Below, piece after piece: positions 38,017 through 46,550 of a DNA stretch of 57,165 nt. The position numbers and the translations under genes are program-made. Under the pieces are notes generated by a model. The model searched no databases. It saw nothing but the letters and a program-made list of their open reading frames with translations, and was not told the DNA's origin. Every line of letters starts with the position of its first letter. Position 1 is the first letter of the stretch. Source of the DNA: Spirochaetaceae bacterium (GTDB lineage Bacteria; Spirochaetota; Spirochaetia; DSM-27196; PWMO01); assembly GCA_007693485.1 (NCBI GenBank), contig REDM01000211.1:1-57165 (forward strand). Direction: 5' to 3'.

Positions 38017-39492
38017 TCAATGAAAGTGATACGACTCGGCGGTCCGGATGTAGCGCACCAACTGGACCACCAGGTTGGCAAACAGGCCGCTCGACACGCC
38101 AACGCTCGCCCAATAGCCCCAGTATACGGTATTGGCCGTCGCGAGCAAACGGTCGGACTCGCTGCTGCCGAGTCCTGCCGGGGTACCGGACGCGTAGAGC
38201 ACGGCGAGGTTTTCGTACACGCCGTTCAGGATGATGGGGGCCGGCAACGAGACAACAAAGAAGCCGAGCGCCCGGTAGAACCGGTCCCGGGCCGCGGTGG
38301 TCTGCTCGGTCCAGCCCACGATGTCGGGAGCGAGATCGCGCACGACCCGGTCGGGAGTTTGCGGACCGATAGTGAACCGCGAATCGAGCGACCCTTCGCG
38401 CTGCAGCAGAACGGTAGCCGTGTGATGGGGACGGTTCAACGCCACGGGAGTTCGTCCCCGCCAGACCGAGTCCACGTAGACGTCCGCACCGGACGGTTCG
38501 CTATCGACCACAACCCTCCCGCTCTGCGGTTGGGGCAGCGCCACATCGATACGTTCAAAGCGCCCGGGCAACAGGACCACCGTCTCCTGATGCTGCACGC
38601 TCTCATAGCTCACCACCACGCGCCGGGAGCCCGGCTCCAGAAACAGCGACGTGGCCGAGCCAAATCCAACCAGTTCACCATCTACCAGCAGCGCGGCGTT
38701 GGGCGTGTTGGTGACCACCGTCAGGTGAGCCCACGGCCGCCCCAGCACCGTCTCCGCGACGCGCTCTACCATGGCCTCTACCAGGGGAGCGATATCGTCC
38801 AGGGCGATCACCTCGAGGTCACGGTAGACCTCCCGTTCCTGCGCGACGCTGTACGCCGCAATCTCCACCACCAGAAACTCCCGGTCGAGTCGATCGACCG
38901 ATCCCGAGAGCACCAGATCCAGATCGTGCTGCGAGGCGGCCTGACCTCGTGCAAGCCCCGTCGGGATCAACTCCGCGCCTCCCCCGAAGAACTCGATCGG
39001 CCGGGTGACCGGCACGATCACTTCGTCGGCCTCCATGGCAAGCAGCCGGTTCAGCGCGCGTCGCGCCTCGGTTACCCGCAGATCGGCCGCCTCCCGCCGA
39101 TCGGCACGAACGTCGTCGCTCAGATCGGCGAGGAGGAGCCGGTCGCGGGCACGATTTTCCTCGGCGAGCGTCCGTCCCGCCGTTGCCTGCGCCTTCTCCA
39201 GCACCCGAACCCGGCGCGCTTCGCGCTCCGCGTCGGAGAGCCGGTGCTCGCCCAGCGGGGAGAGCGTCTCAAGCATCAGCAGGGGAATGCTGCGTGCGAG
39301 CCAGGCGTCTTCAGGTTCCAGATCAGTCCCGGCGAAGGGGAGTACCCCGATACGCCAGACGGGCCGGTCGTCGCGCAGCGGCGGTTCTTCGGGGGTAGCT
39401 CGGGCCATGGCAGGAATGGCCGCACATCCGATCAGAAGTGCGATCATCGCGGCGGTCTTCATCGATCGCGACAGGTCGAGCGCACGGAACAT
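38017..39492 (-). CDS. Exported PEGA-domain protein with C-terminal TM segments
   Basis: Signal peptide from MFRALDL; two PEGA-like units (NTPNAALLVDGELVGFGSA, SEPSGADVYVDSVWRGRTPV). Confidence 0.72.
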   Translation of the reverse strand: MFRALDLSRSMKTAAMIALLIGCAAIPAMARATPEEPPLRDDRPVWRIGVLPFAGTDLEPEDAWLARSIPLLMLETLSPLGEHRLSDAEREARRVRVLEKAQATAGRTLAEENRARDRLLLADLSDDVRADRREAADLRVTEARRALNRLLAMEADEVIVPVTRPIEFFGGGAELIPTGLARGQAASQHDLDLVLSGSVDRLDREFLVVEIAAYSVAQEREVYRDLEVIALDDIAPLVEAMVERVAETVLGRPWAHLTVVTNTPNAALLVDGELVGFGSATSLFLEPGSRRVVVSYESVQHQETVVLLPGRFERIDVALPQPQSGRVVVDSEPSGADVYVDSVWRGRTPVALNRPHHTATVLLQREGSLDSRFTIGPQTPDRVVRDLAPDIVGWTEQTTAARDRFYRALGFFVVSLPAPIILNGVYENLAVLYASGTPAGLGSSESDRLLATANTVYWGYWASVGVSSGLFANLVVQLVRYIRTAESYHFH

Positions 39493-39497
39493 ACGAA

Positions 39498-39869
39498 TCA
39501 CGGGTGGGCTGCCACCTTCGCCAGTGCAGAGACCACGCGCGACGGTTGGAAGGGTTTGACGATGAAGTCGCGGGCACCAAGCTGGATGGCGCGCAGAATC
39601 ATCGCCTGCTCGCCGAGGGCGCTGCACATTATGACGTTGGATCGAGGGTCGAGCCGACGGATCCGCTTCAGGGCGGAGAGTCCGTCGAGAACCGGCATGA
39701 CGATGTCCAGGAGCACCACGTCGGGGTGGTACTCCTGGTAGCGCTCCACGCCCTGAATGCCGTTCTCCGCCTCGGCAACGACTGCGAAGGCGGTGCCGGA
39801 GAGCGCATCCTTGATGGCCACGCGCATGAAGGGCAGATCATCCACGATCAGAACCCGCAATCCTTCCAT
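39498..39869 (-). CDS. CheY-like single-domain response regulator
   Basis: VLIVDDLPFMRVAIKDAL, DVVLLDIVMPVLDGLSAL, IVKPFQPSRV. Confidence 0.92.
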   Translation of the reverse strand: MEGLRVLIVDDLPFMRVAIKDALSGTAFAVVAEAENGIQGVERYQEYHPDVVLLDIVMPVLDGLSALKRIRRLDPRSNVIMCSALGEQAMILRAIQLGARDFIVKPFQPSRVVSALAKVAAHP

Positions 39870-39876
39870 CTCTCGC

Positions 39877-40990
39877 TCAAACCGCCGCAGCGCGCGCCGA
39901 CCAGTCCGCCTTGAGGAACTCCTCAATGAACCCGTCGATGTCGCCGTCCATCACCGCCTGCACGTTTGCGGTCTCTTTCTTGGTGCGGTGATCCTTGACC
40001 ATGTTATACGGATGGAAGACGTAGGACCGAATCTGGCTCCCCCACCCGATATCCTTCTTTTCCAGGGCGGTCTTCTCGCTCTCTTTCTGCCGCTCTTCGT
40101 AGTAGAACTCGTAGAGGCGAGAGCGCAGCACCTTCATCGCGGTTGCGCGGTTCTTGTGCTGGCTTCGCTCGTTCTGGCACTGCACCACCAGACCGGTCGC
40201 GAGGTGGGTGATCCGGATCGCCGAGTCGGTCTTGTTGACGTGCTGTCCGCCGGCGCCGCTGGCGCGATAGGTGTCCACCCGAATGTCCTCGGGCCGGATG
40301 TCCACATCGATGTCATCTTCGATCACCGGTGAGACGTAGACCGACGCGAACGAGGTGTGGCGACGGCCGCTTGAGTCAAAGGGCGAGATGCGAACCAGCC
40401 GGTGGACGCCCGACTCGGCCTTGAGGTACCCGAAGGCAAACAGCCCCTCGAGCTGCATCGTCACCGACTTGACGCCACCCTCGGCCTCCTGCAGATCGAG
40501 AATCTCGGCCTTGAACCCACGTCGTTCCATGAACCGGGTATACATGCGCAACAGCATGCCCACCCAGTCGCACGCCTCGGTACCGCCGGCACCCGCGTGA
40601 ATCGAGAGAAACGCCGCTCCACCGTCGTGCGGGCCGCTGAGCATGTCCTGGATGCGAAGCTTCTCGTAGCGCTCGTTGAGGCTGGTATAGATGGTGCGAA
40701 TCTCCTGCTCTACCGAAGCGTCGCTCTCTTCTTTCGCCAGAGTCACCAGCTCGCTGAGATCGTCGCTCTCCTGAACCAGCGCTTCCCACGGTTCAAAACG
40801 ATCGCGCATCTGCTTGAGTTCCCCGAGCGTCTTTTCCGCCTGTTCACGGTCGTTCCAGAAATCGGGGGCGCCGGTCTTTTCTTCCAGTCGCCGCACTTCA
40901 AATTTCAGTCGATCCGGGTCAAAGACGCCTCCATGTCTGCAGAATATTCTCGCGCAACTGCGCTATCGGTCCGGCTACGTCTTCAAGCAT
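39877..40990 (-). CDS. prfB: Peptide chain release factor 2, expressed through a +1 programmed frameshift
   Basis: SPF tripeptide, GAGGQHVNKTDSA; upstream frame ATG(40990)...CGT CTT TGA C joins the main ORF after +1 shift to read LDPDRLKFEVRRLEEK. Confidence 0.93.
40918..40932 (-). promoter_or_regulatory. prfB +1 frameshift signal
   Basis: Minus strand GGAGG-CGT-CTT-TGA-C: SD-like element 3 nt before the CTT TGA C slip site. Confidence 0.93.
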
Positions 40991-41022
40991 GCGGTCCTCC
41001 CTGTGGTGTTGCCTGCGGTGCA

Positions 41023-41044
41023 CTATACCTGTTCTGCAGTATAG
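41023..41044. promoter_or_regulatory. Inverted repeat CTATAC-N10-GTATAG in the prfB/encFtn divergent intergenic region
   Basis: Exact 6-bp arms read from sequence; possible operator. Confidence 0.35.
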
Positions 41045-41123
41045 ACGAGGGCGGCCCAATGTTCCAGACAAAGCGCTACCACCCCGCCCCGAGCGTGTGG
41101 TATATTCGGCACAAGGAGTTACG

Positions 41124-41519
41124 ATGAGCAGTCAATATCATGAACCGCCCGAGGAACTCAGCGCCAAGACCCGCGACTGCACGCGGATTCTGGTCAGTCT
41201 CAAGGAAGAGATCGAGGCCGTCGACTGGTACAACCAGCGCATGGACCTCGCAACCGACGATCAGGTGCGCAAGATTCTTGAGCACAACCGCAATGAGGAG
41301 ATGGAGCACGCCTGCATGGCTTTGGAGTGGCTCCGACGCAATATGCCCAACTGGGACGCAATGCTTCGAACCTACCTGTTCACCGATGGGGACATCCTTT
41401 CCATTGAGGAAGACTCGGAGGGGCATGGCGGAGAGGGCCACGGCGGCCACGCATCCGGCACAGGTGGTTCCGCACGGGGCCTGGGAATCGGGCGGCTCGC
41501 CGGCAAGGGAGGGAAGTAA
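41124..41519 (+). CDS. Encapsulated ferritin-like protein (EncFtn) with C-terminal encapsulin targeting peptide
   Basis: LKEEIEAVDWYNQRMDL and NEEMEHACMALEWLRRNMPNWD; His/Gly linker; terminal GLGIGRLAGKGGK; AAGGAG SD. Confidence 0.92.
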   Translation: MSSQYHEPPEELSAKTRDCTRILVSLKEEIEAVDWYNQRMDLATDDQVRKILEHNRNEEMEHACMALEWLRRNMPNWDAMLRTYLFTDGDILSIEEDSEGHGGEGHGGHASGTGGSARGLGIGRLAGKGGK

Positions 41520-41521
41520 CC

Positions 41522-42316
41522 GTGGATATGCTTCGCAAACAGCTTGCGCCCATTTGTGATGCCGCGTGGCGGGAGATCGAAGAGCAGGCGGTGCGTTTTC
41601 TCACAAGCACCCTCGCGGTACGTCGTTTTGCCGACGTGGTAGGGCCACTGGGCGTTGAGTACGCCGCGGTACCGACGGGGCGGTTGTCCCTTCCCCCCGA
41701 CCAGGCATCCGGTGGCGCCAAGTACGGGGTCAGCCGGGTTCAGCCCCTGGTGGAAGCGCGCGTGTCATTTGAACTCAACATCTGGGAACTCGACAACGTT
41801 GCCCGCGGTGCCGACGACGTGGACCTCTCCGCGCTGGAGAAGGCGGCGTGGGAACTGGCCCGCTTTGAAGAGGAGAGCATCTACGCCGGGCTTGCGCCCG
41901 CCGGAATCGAGCCCCTGTCCGCACTCTGCGCACACGCTCCGCAGCCCTACGGCGGCAAGGCCGAACAGCTCTTCCCGGCGGTAGTTTCCGGACTGACCAC
42001 CCTGCGCAAAGCGATGATCGAGGGACCCTACGCGCTCGTTGTTCCGGAGCAGCCGTGGAACTATCTCATGAGCACCGTTCAGGGAAGGCCGCTGTCACAG
42101 CACGTCGAGACGGTGCTCGGCGGCCCGGTGATCTTCAGCCCCTTCGTGCCCTCGCCGCTGCTGGTTTCGCTTCGCGGTGGAGATATGCAGCTGATCATCG
42201 GTCGCGATATCGACATCGGATACACATCGCACACGGCTGAGACCGTACACCTCTACTTCACCGAGACCTTCACCTTTCGGGTACTCGACCCGTCGGTCTA
42301 CCTGTTTCTCACGTAG
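41522..42316 (+). CDS. Encapsulin shell protein (family 1, linocin M18-like)
   Basis: AWREIEEQAVRFLTSTLAVRRFADVVGPLG; HK97-fold encapsulin features; GTG start with SD. Confidence 0.93.
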   Translation: MDMLRKQLAPICDAAWREIEEQAVRFLTSTLAVRRFADVVGPLGVEYAAVPTGRLSLPPDQASGGAKYGVSRVQPLVEARVSFELNIWELDNVARGADDVDLSALEKAAWELARFEEESIYAGLAPAGIEPLSALCAHAPQPYGGKAEQLFPAVVSGLTTLRKAMIEGPYALVVPEQPWNYLMSTVQGRPLSQHVETVLGGPVIFSPFVPSPLLVSLRGGDMQLIIGRDIDIGYTSHTAETVHLYFTETFTFRVLDPSVYLFLT

Positions 42317-42330
42317 CGAGGATGAGAGCG

Positions 42331-43260
42331 ATGAACATGCGGATTGCGGTGACGACAGTGCTGGTTGCGCTCTGGGTGGTATCTGCTGCGTCTGCGAACA
42401 GCGCCCCGCTCACGGCGCTTCGGGCTGGTTCCGACGGTGAGCGGGTAACCATCACCTGGTCGGCGACCACGGACACCGATACGGCGGCGGCGGACTTCAT
42501 CGTCTTTCGGTCTCGGTCACCCATCACCTCAACCGAAACGCTCGCCGGCGCCACGCAGCTCGCGGTGGTCTCCGGGGCTGCGGGCCGGTTTCTCGATTAC
42601 CCGGTTCCGGGTGTCCCGGCCTATTACGCATTGATCGATATCGACCAGATTGCCGCCGGGGTCATCACCTTCGAACCGGGTCGATCGGTAACCACCGAGG
42701 CCGTCTCCCTTCCCCTCGGAGCCCGAACCCGTGACCCGCAGTTCTTCACGGCGTTTGCCTTTCGCGATCGCCCCCTGCCCCTGCTGCAACCGTGGAGAGA
42801 CATGCTCGAGGGAACCGGAGAGGCGCTCCCACGAGCCCTCCCGCCAACTCCGCACCGCGCACTGAATCCGGCGGCCACGGCGGCCCTCGCCGGATTGATG
42901 GAGCTGCGGCCACCCGAGGGCGCCACCCCGAAGCGTCCGGTGGTGCTCGATGCCGAGCAAACCGCCGTGGACAAGGGCGTGGCATTTACCCTGAAAAGCA
43001 TCGTCGATGGGCCGTTTACCCAGGGTGCGTGGGCCGAGTCGCGCGAACAGCTGGGAAACCTCCTGACCCTCCCCCTTCCCGCAGAAATCGAGTCCCGGGC
43101 ACGGTTCTACCTCGGGCAGACCCTTTTCTACGAGGGGCGGTACGAGCGGGCGGTGCTGGAGTTTGTTCTGGCGCGCCGCCACCACGTGGCAGAAGCCACC
43201 CCGTGGATTCGGGCGTCACTGCAGCGAATGGGGCCTACAACCGCGCGAGTGCAAGGGTGA
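42331..43260 (+). CDS. Exported hypothetical protein
   Basis: Signal peptide MNMRIAVTTVLVALWVVSAASANS; starts about 15 nt after encapsulin stop. Confidence 0.68.
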   Translation: MNMRIAVTTVLVALWVVSAASANSAPLTALRAGSDGERVTITWSATTDTDTAAADFIVFRSRSPITSTETLAGATQLAVVSGAAGRFLDYPVPGVPAYYALIDIDQIAAGVITFEPGRSVTTEAVSLPLGARTRDPQFFTAFAFRDRPLPLLQPWRDMLEGTGEALPRALPPTPHRALNPAATAALAGLMELRPPEGATPKRPVVLDAEQTAVDKGVAFTLKSIVDGPFTQGAWAESREQLGNLLTLPLPAEIESRARFYLGQTLFYEGRYERAVLEFVLARRHHVAEATPWIRASLQRMGPTTARVQG

Positions 43261-45199
43261 TGTCGACCGACCAGCTCCCGCCGACCGGAATCTCGAGGTC
43301 CCAGCCGGGAAAGAGGCGGGTACCCTGATAGAGGGCAGCTGCGGTAGAAACCCCACCATTCGCCTTCGTTCCGTCGCCGGTTTCCGGTGTGAAAAGGAGC
43401 GGGGATACTCGGACATCTGCCGGATGCGTGGTTCGCATCAGCAGGGCGATATCGTTGAACAGATCGTTGAATTCAATCTCTCCGCTGCGAATCGTCTCCC
43501 CGGAACGCACCGCGCCAAATGGTCGCTTTGACGCCTCGTCGCCACGGACCCGCAGGTGAGTCTCGTGGTCTGAGAGGAAGCCCAGATTGACCTCGGTACC
43601 AAACCATCCCGTGAACGGCTCTGATCCGTGGTTGGTGATACCGTACCGGACGGTGAGGCCGGAGGCGCGAAACCGGAACTGTTTCTCAAGCCGCATTCCC
43701 GTATCCGCAACGTCGAGCGACAGGTCGATCAGGTCGTGGTCGCGGTCGAGGTGCTCGGTTCGGTAGAGCTGGGTAGCAATGGGAGCCACCTCCCGAGCTG
43801 CGAGGTCAGCTTCGCTCCAGTCCATGGGCGCTTCACGCAGCAGATGGTCCACGAAGGCGCGACCGGCTGCCACCTCGTAGGAGCGGACCGACCGGTCACT
43901 CGCGCGCGAGCAGTCGAGGGTGTCGAGGTAGTTCCACGGCACCGGCAGGAAGTCGAGCTCGAAGAGCACCCCACCCTGGCTGTGCACGTAGGCGTTGATC
44001 TCGTGGCCCTGATAGAGGTACTCGGGCAGGCCGTCCATATCGAAGTCAAGACTGAGCACCGAAGGAATAAAGATTCCCTTTTCGCGGGTGACCTTCTCTG
44101 CTTCGATAAGGGACGAGTAGACCCGCTTTCGCAGCAGATTCTCGTAGATTCCCCCATTGCGACCGTTCCAGTACGCGGTGTGGCACTGCCCCTTCCACAG
44201 TTCCTCGCGGGCGAGCTGCTTGCGATACTTGTCTCCGCGCAACTGATTCACCAGGATGTGGGTGTACTGCATCTTCGCGTACATCAGGTTGCTTTCCGGC
44301 GAGGTCGCAAGGAACTGCCGAAAGTAGCCTCCCCCGTTCCCGTTGGTGAAGGCGGAATCCGCAAGGTGGGGCGCAACGACCTCCCGGTACGAAGTCGGCG
44401 GGAAGTAGGCGCGCCGACGCGGAGTCACTACACGAAGATAGCGCCACGGGTGGGAGACCTCGATCCAGTCGCGGTTTTCGACCAGCAGGTCCAGAAAGGT
44501 GCGAATCCAATCGAGCGCCGCCGATGGTTCGTCGAAGCGCTCGGCGTACCGCTCACCATCAACAATGATCGAAAGCAGCTGCTGCTCATCGTCTCCCGCG
44601 TGCCCCCGCAGGGCCTCGACGACTTCGTGCGGAGAGGCAACCCCGATCATGTCGCAGAGTTCGGTGGCAACTGGAAACACCACGACGGTCTTTCCCTCAT
44701 CCTCGGTGATGCAGGGGGCCGTCAGACCGTCGCCATCGTGGCCTCCGGCGGCAAACTGCCGGTCACAGAGAAAGGTGTAGTCGATCCCGCTGGTTCGAAG
44801 GAGTGAGGGAAGCGAGGGTTCCCAGATCTGGCCGGTGATCCAGGCACCGCGTGGTCGACGGCCGAATCGTTTGCGAAGGTGGGTGGTCATCCGCTCGATC
44901 TGTCCGAGGCGATCCGGTCGGGGAATCAGGGCGAGTACGGGATCGTAAAACGCGCCGCCGAGCAGTTCCACCTGTTTCCTCCCCCCCATTTCGGAGAGGA
45001 CGTCGGTGAACTCTGAATGGTGCTTGTCGAGCCACTGCAGAAGGTGTCCACTGTAGTGAAGGGTGATCGGGATTTCTGGTCGGTTGTAGGATGCCCTGAG
45101 GAAGGGTTTGTACGCCCGCTGGTAGGTCTCTTCGATCCGGCCCTCGTCGATGCCGACGGGTTGAGAGTTCGTGGTGCCGAATACCAGTCTTACTTTCAT
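43235..45199 (-). CDS. GH57-like protein (alpha-amylase/4-alpha-glucanotransferase related)
   Basis: LHYSGHLLQWL, VELLGGAFYDPVLALIPRPDRLGQI, WITGQIWEPSLPSLL; C-terminal DUF1926-like region. Confidence 0.82.
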   Translation of the reverse strand: MKVRLVFGTTNSQPVGIDEGRIEETYQRAYKPFLRASYNRPEIPITLHYSGHLLQWLDKHHSEFTDVLSEMGGRKQVELLGGAFYDPVLALIPRPDRLGQIERMTTHLRKRFGRRPRGAWITGQIWEPSLPSLLRTSGIDYTFLCDRQFAAGGHDGDGLTAPCITEDEGKTVVVFPVATELCDMIGVASPHEVVEALRGHAGDDEQQLLSIIVDGERYAERFDEPSAALDWIRTFLDLLVENRDWIEVSHPWRYLRVVTPRRRAYFPPTSYREVVAPHLADSAFTNGNGGGYFRQFLATSPESNLMYAKMQYTHILVNQLRGDKYRKQLAREELWKGQCHTAYWNGRNGGIYENLLRKRVYSSLIEAEKVTREKGIFIPSVLSLDFDMDGLPEYLYQGHEINAYVHSQGGVLFELDFLPVPWNYLDTLDCSRASDRSVRSYEVAAGRAFVDHLLREAPMDWSEADLAAREVAPIATQLYRTEHLDRDHDLIDLSLDVADTGMRLEKQFRFRASGLTVRYGITNHGSEPFTGWFGTEVNLGFLSDHETHLRVRGDEASKRPFGAVRSGETIRSGEIEFNDLFNDIALLMRTTHPADVRVSPLLFTPETGDGTKANGGVSTAAALYQGTRLFPGWDLEIPVGGSWSVDITLALARL

Positions 45200-45300
45200 G
45201 AGCATTCCAAGTGAAGCATGCTCGCCGGTGAACGCCCTGCCCGCTCGCCAACCGAGAAGAGGATTGTACTCCCATGCAGAGGCTTTGTAAACACGGCGCG

Positions 45301-45888
45301 CTACCGGATGGCTGCAAGCAGCGCCGGATCGAAGACGAGAAACGCCATGGCGATCAGGCCGGCGCAGATGAGGGCGATGGGAACTCCCCGCATCGGCTCG
45401 GGGATCCACTCAAGCTCCAGTGTCCGCAACACGGCCCCCAGCAGCGCCGCCGCCAGCATCAATCCAAGGCCGCCGAAGAACCCGGCAACCAGGCTCTCGA
45501 AGGCGGTGTAATCGCTGCGTACCGCGATGAGCACCACGCCCAGGACCGCGCTGTTGGCGGCAATGGCCGAGATGTCGCCCGCTATTTCGCGATGCCACTG
45601 TACCGAGATTGCCCGGGTAATGCGATGAGTGAGGCTGACCATCCCCACAATGATGAGCACAAAGAGCAGCGGTTGCAGAACATCGAGTCCAAGCCAGTCG
45701 AGGAAGAGTCGGTTTCCTACCCAGCCCGCGACCGCCGCCACGGCGAGAAAGCTCGACAGACCAACACCGTACCTGATCAGCCGGCGGCGGTCGGAAGCAC
45801 GATCAAAACAGAGGTCAAGCCCCAGAAACCAGCTGAATGCAAGGTTGGATACCAGAAGCATGCTCACGGCAAGAGATACGCTGTTCAC
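45301..45888 (-). CDS. rnfA: RnfA/NqrE-like membrane subunit
   Basis: SNLAFSWFLGLDLCF, AIAANSAVLGVVLIA; GTG start overlaps upstream stop. Confidence 0.83.
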   Translation of the reverse strand: MNSVSLAVSMLLVSNLAFSWFLGLDLCFDRASDRRRLIRYGVGLSSFLAVAAVAGWVGNRLFLDWLGLDVLQPLLFVLIIVGMVSLTHRITRAISVQWHREIAGDISAIAANSAVLGVVLIAVRSDYTAFESLVAGFFGGLGLMLAAALLGAVLRTLELEWIPEPMRGVPIALICAGLIAMAFLVFDPALLAAIR

Positions 45889-46550
45889 TGCGGCGCCTCC
45901 TGTGTGGTGTCGGTCGATACGGGCGTGTGCGACGGCCGCGATGCGCGGGCATTGCGAAGCGCCAACAGATACCCCAACACCAGAAAGCCACCGGGGGCGA
46001 GAGCCACCATCCGCAGGGGGTGCTCCGAAAGCACCGGCACAACCAGCACCCCGCCAAACCCTCCGAAGGGAAACAGCGTGAGGGTACCAACGCCAACCAG
46101 TTCCCGTACCACGGTGACACCGATGAGCCAGGCCACGAAGTGAAGCCCCGTTCGCAGGGTGTCCGTCGGGGTCGGTTTCCGGCGGGAGGCGACTCGACGC
46201 CGGGACAGAATGAGGCAGCTGACGATCATCATTGGATGCACGATACCAAGCGTGGCGGCAATCTGCGGCAGATAGGCGCGGGTCAGCATATCGAGCAGCG
46301 TCACCAGGACGGTGGCAACCGTCAGGTACACCATGGTGGAGAGGTGATCGGGAATCCAACGGTCCGCTGCGTCGATGATCAGGCGGCAACCCACCAGCGT
46401 AATCGTAACGGTGAGAGAGAGCACCACGGCATTCGCAACCAGCGGCGAGACCGCAAGCGCGGGTGCCAGGGCCAGCACCAGAGCCACGGTCGGCACCGAT
46501 TCGCTCACCCGCTCGGCCACGGCCTTGATCTCGCGGCCTTCGCGGCTCAT
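45885..46550 (-). CDS. rnfE: RnfE/NqrD-like membrane subunit
   Basis: VALVLALAPALAVSPLVANAVVLSLT, LGIVHPMMIVSCLIL; position in the rnf cluster. Confidence 0.8.
   Translation of the reverse strand: MSREGREIKAVAERVSESVPTVALVLALAPALAVSPLVANAVVLSLTVTITLVGCRLIIDAADRWIPDHLSTMVYLTVATVLVTLLDMLTRAYLPQIAATLGIVHPMMIVSCLILSRRRVASRRKPTPTDTLRTGLHFVAWLIGVTVVRELVGVGTLTLFPFGGFGGVLVVPVLSEHPLRMVALAPGGFLVLGYLLALRNARASRPSHTPVSTDTTQEAPQ

Noticed and set aside
38020-39741. Plus-strand ORF (573 aa) opposite the PEGA protein and response regulator
   Set aside because: Antisense artefact; low-complexity basic composition and conflict with two well-supported genes.
40919-40921. In-frame TGA in prfB considered as selenocysteine codon or pseudogene
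   Set aside because: Context is the canonical RF2 autoregulatory +1 frameshift (CTT TGA C with SD-like element).
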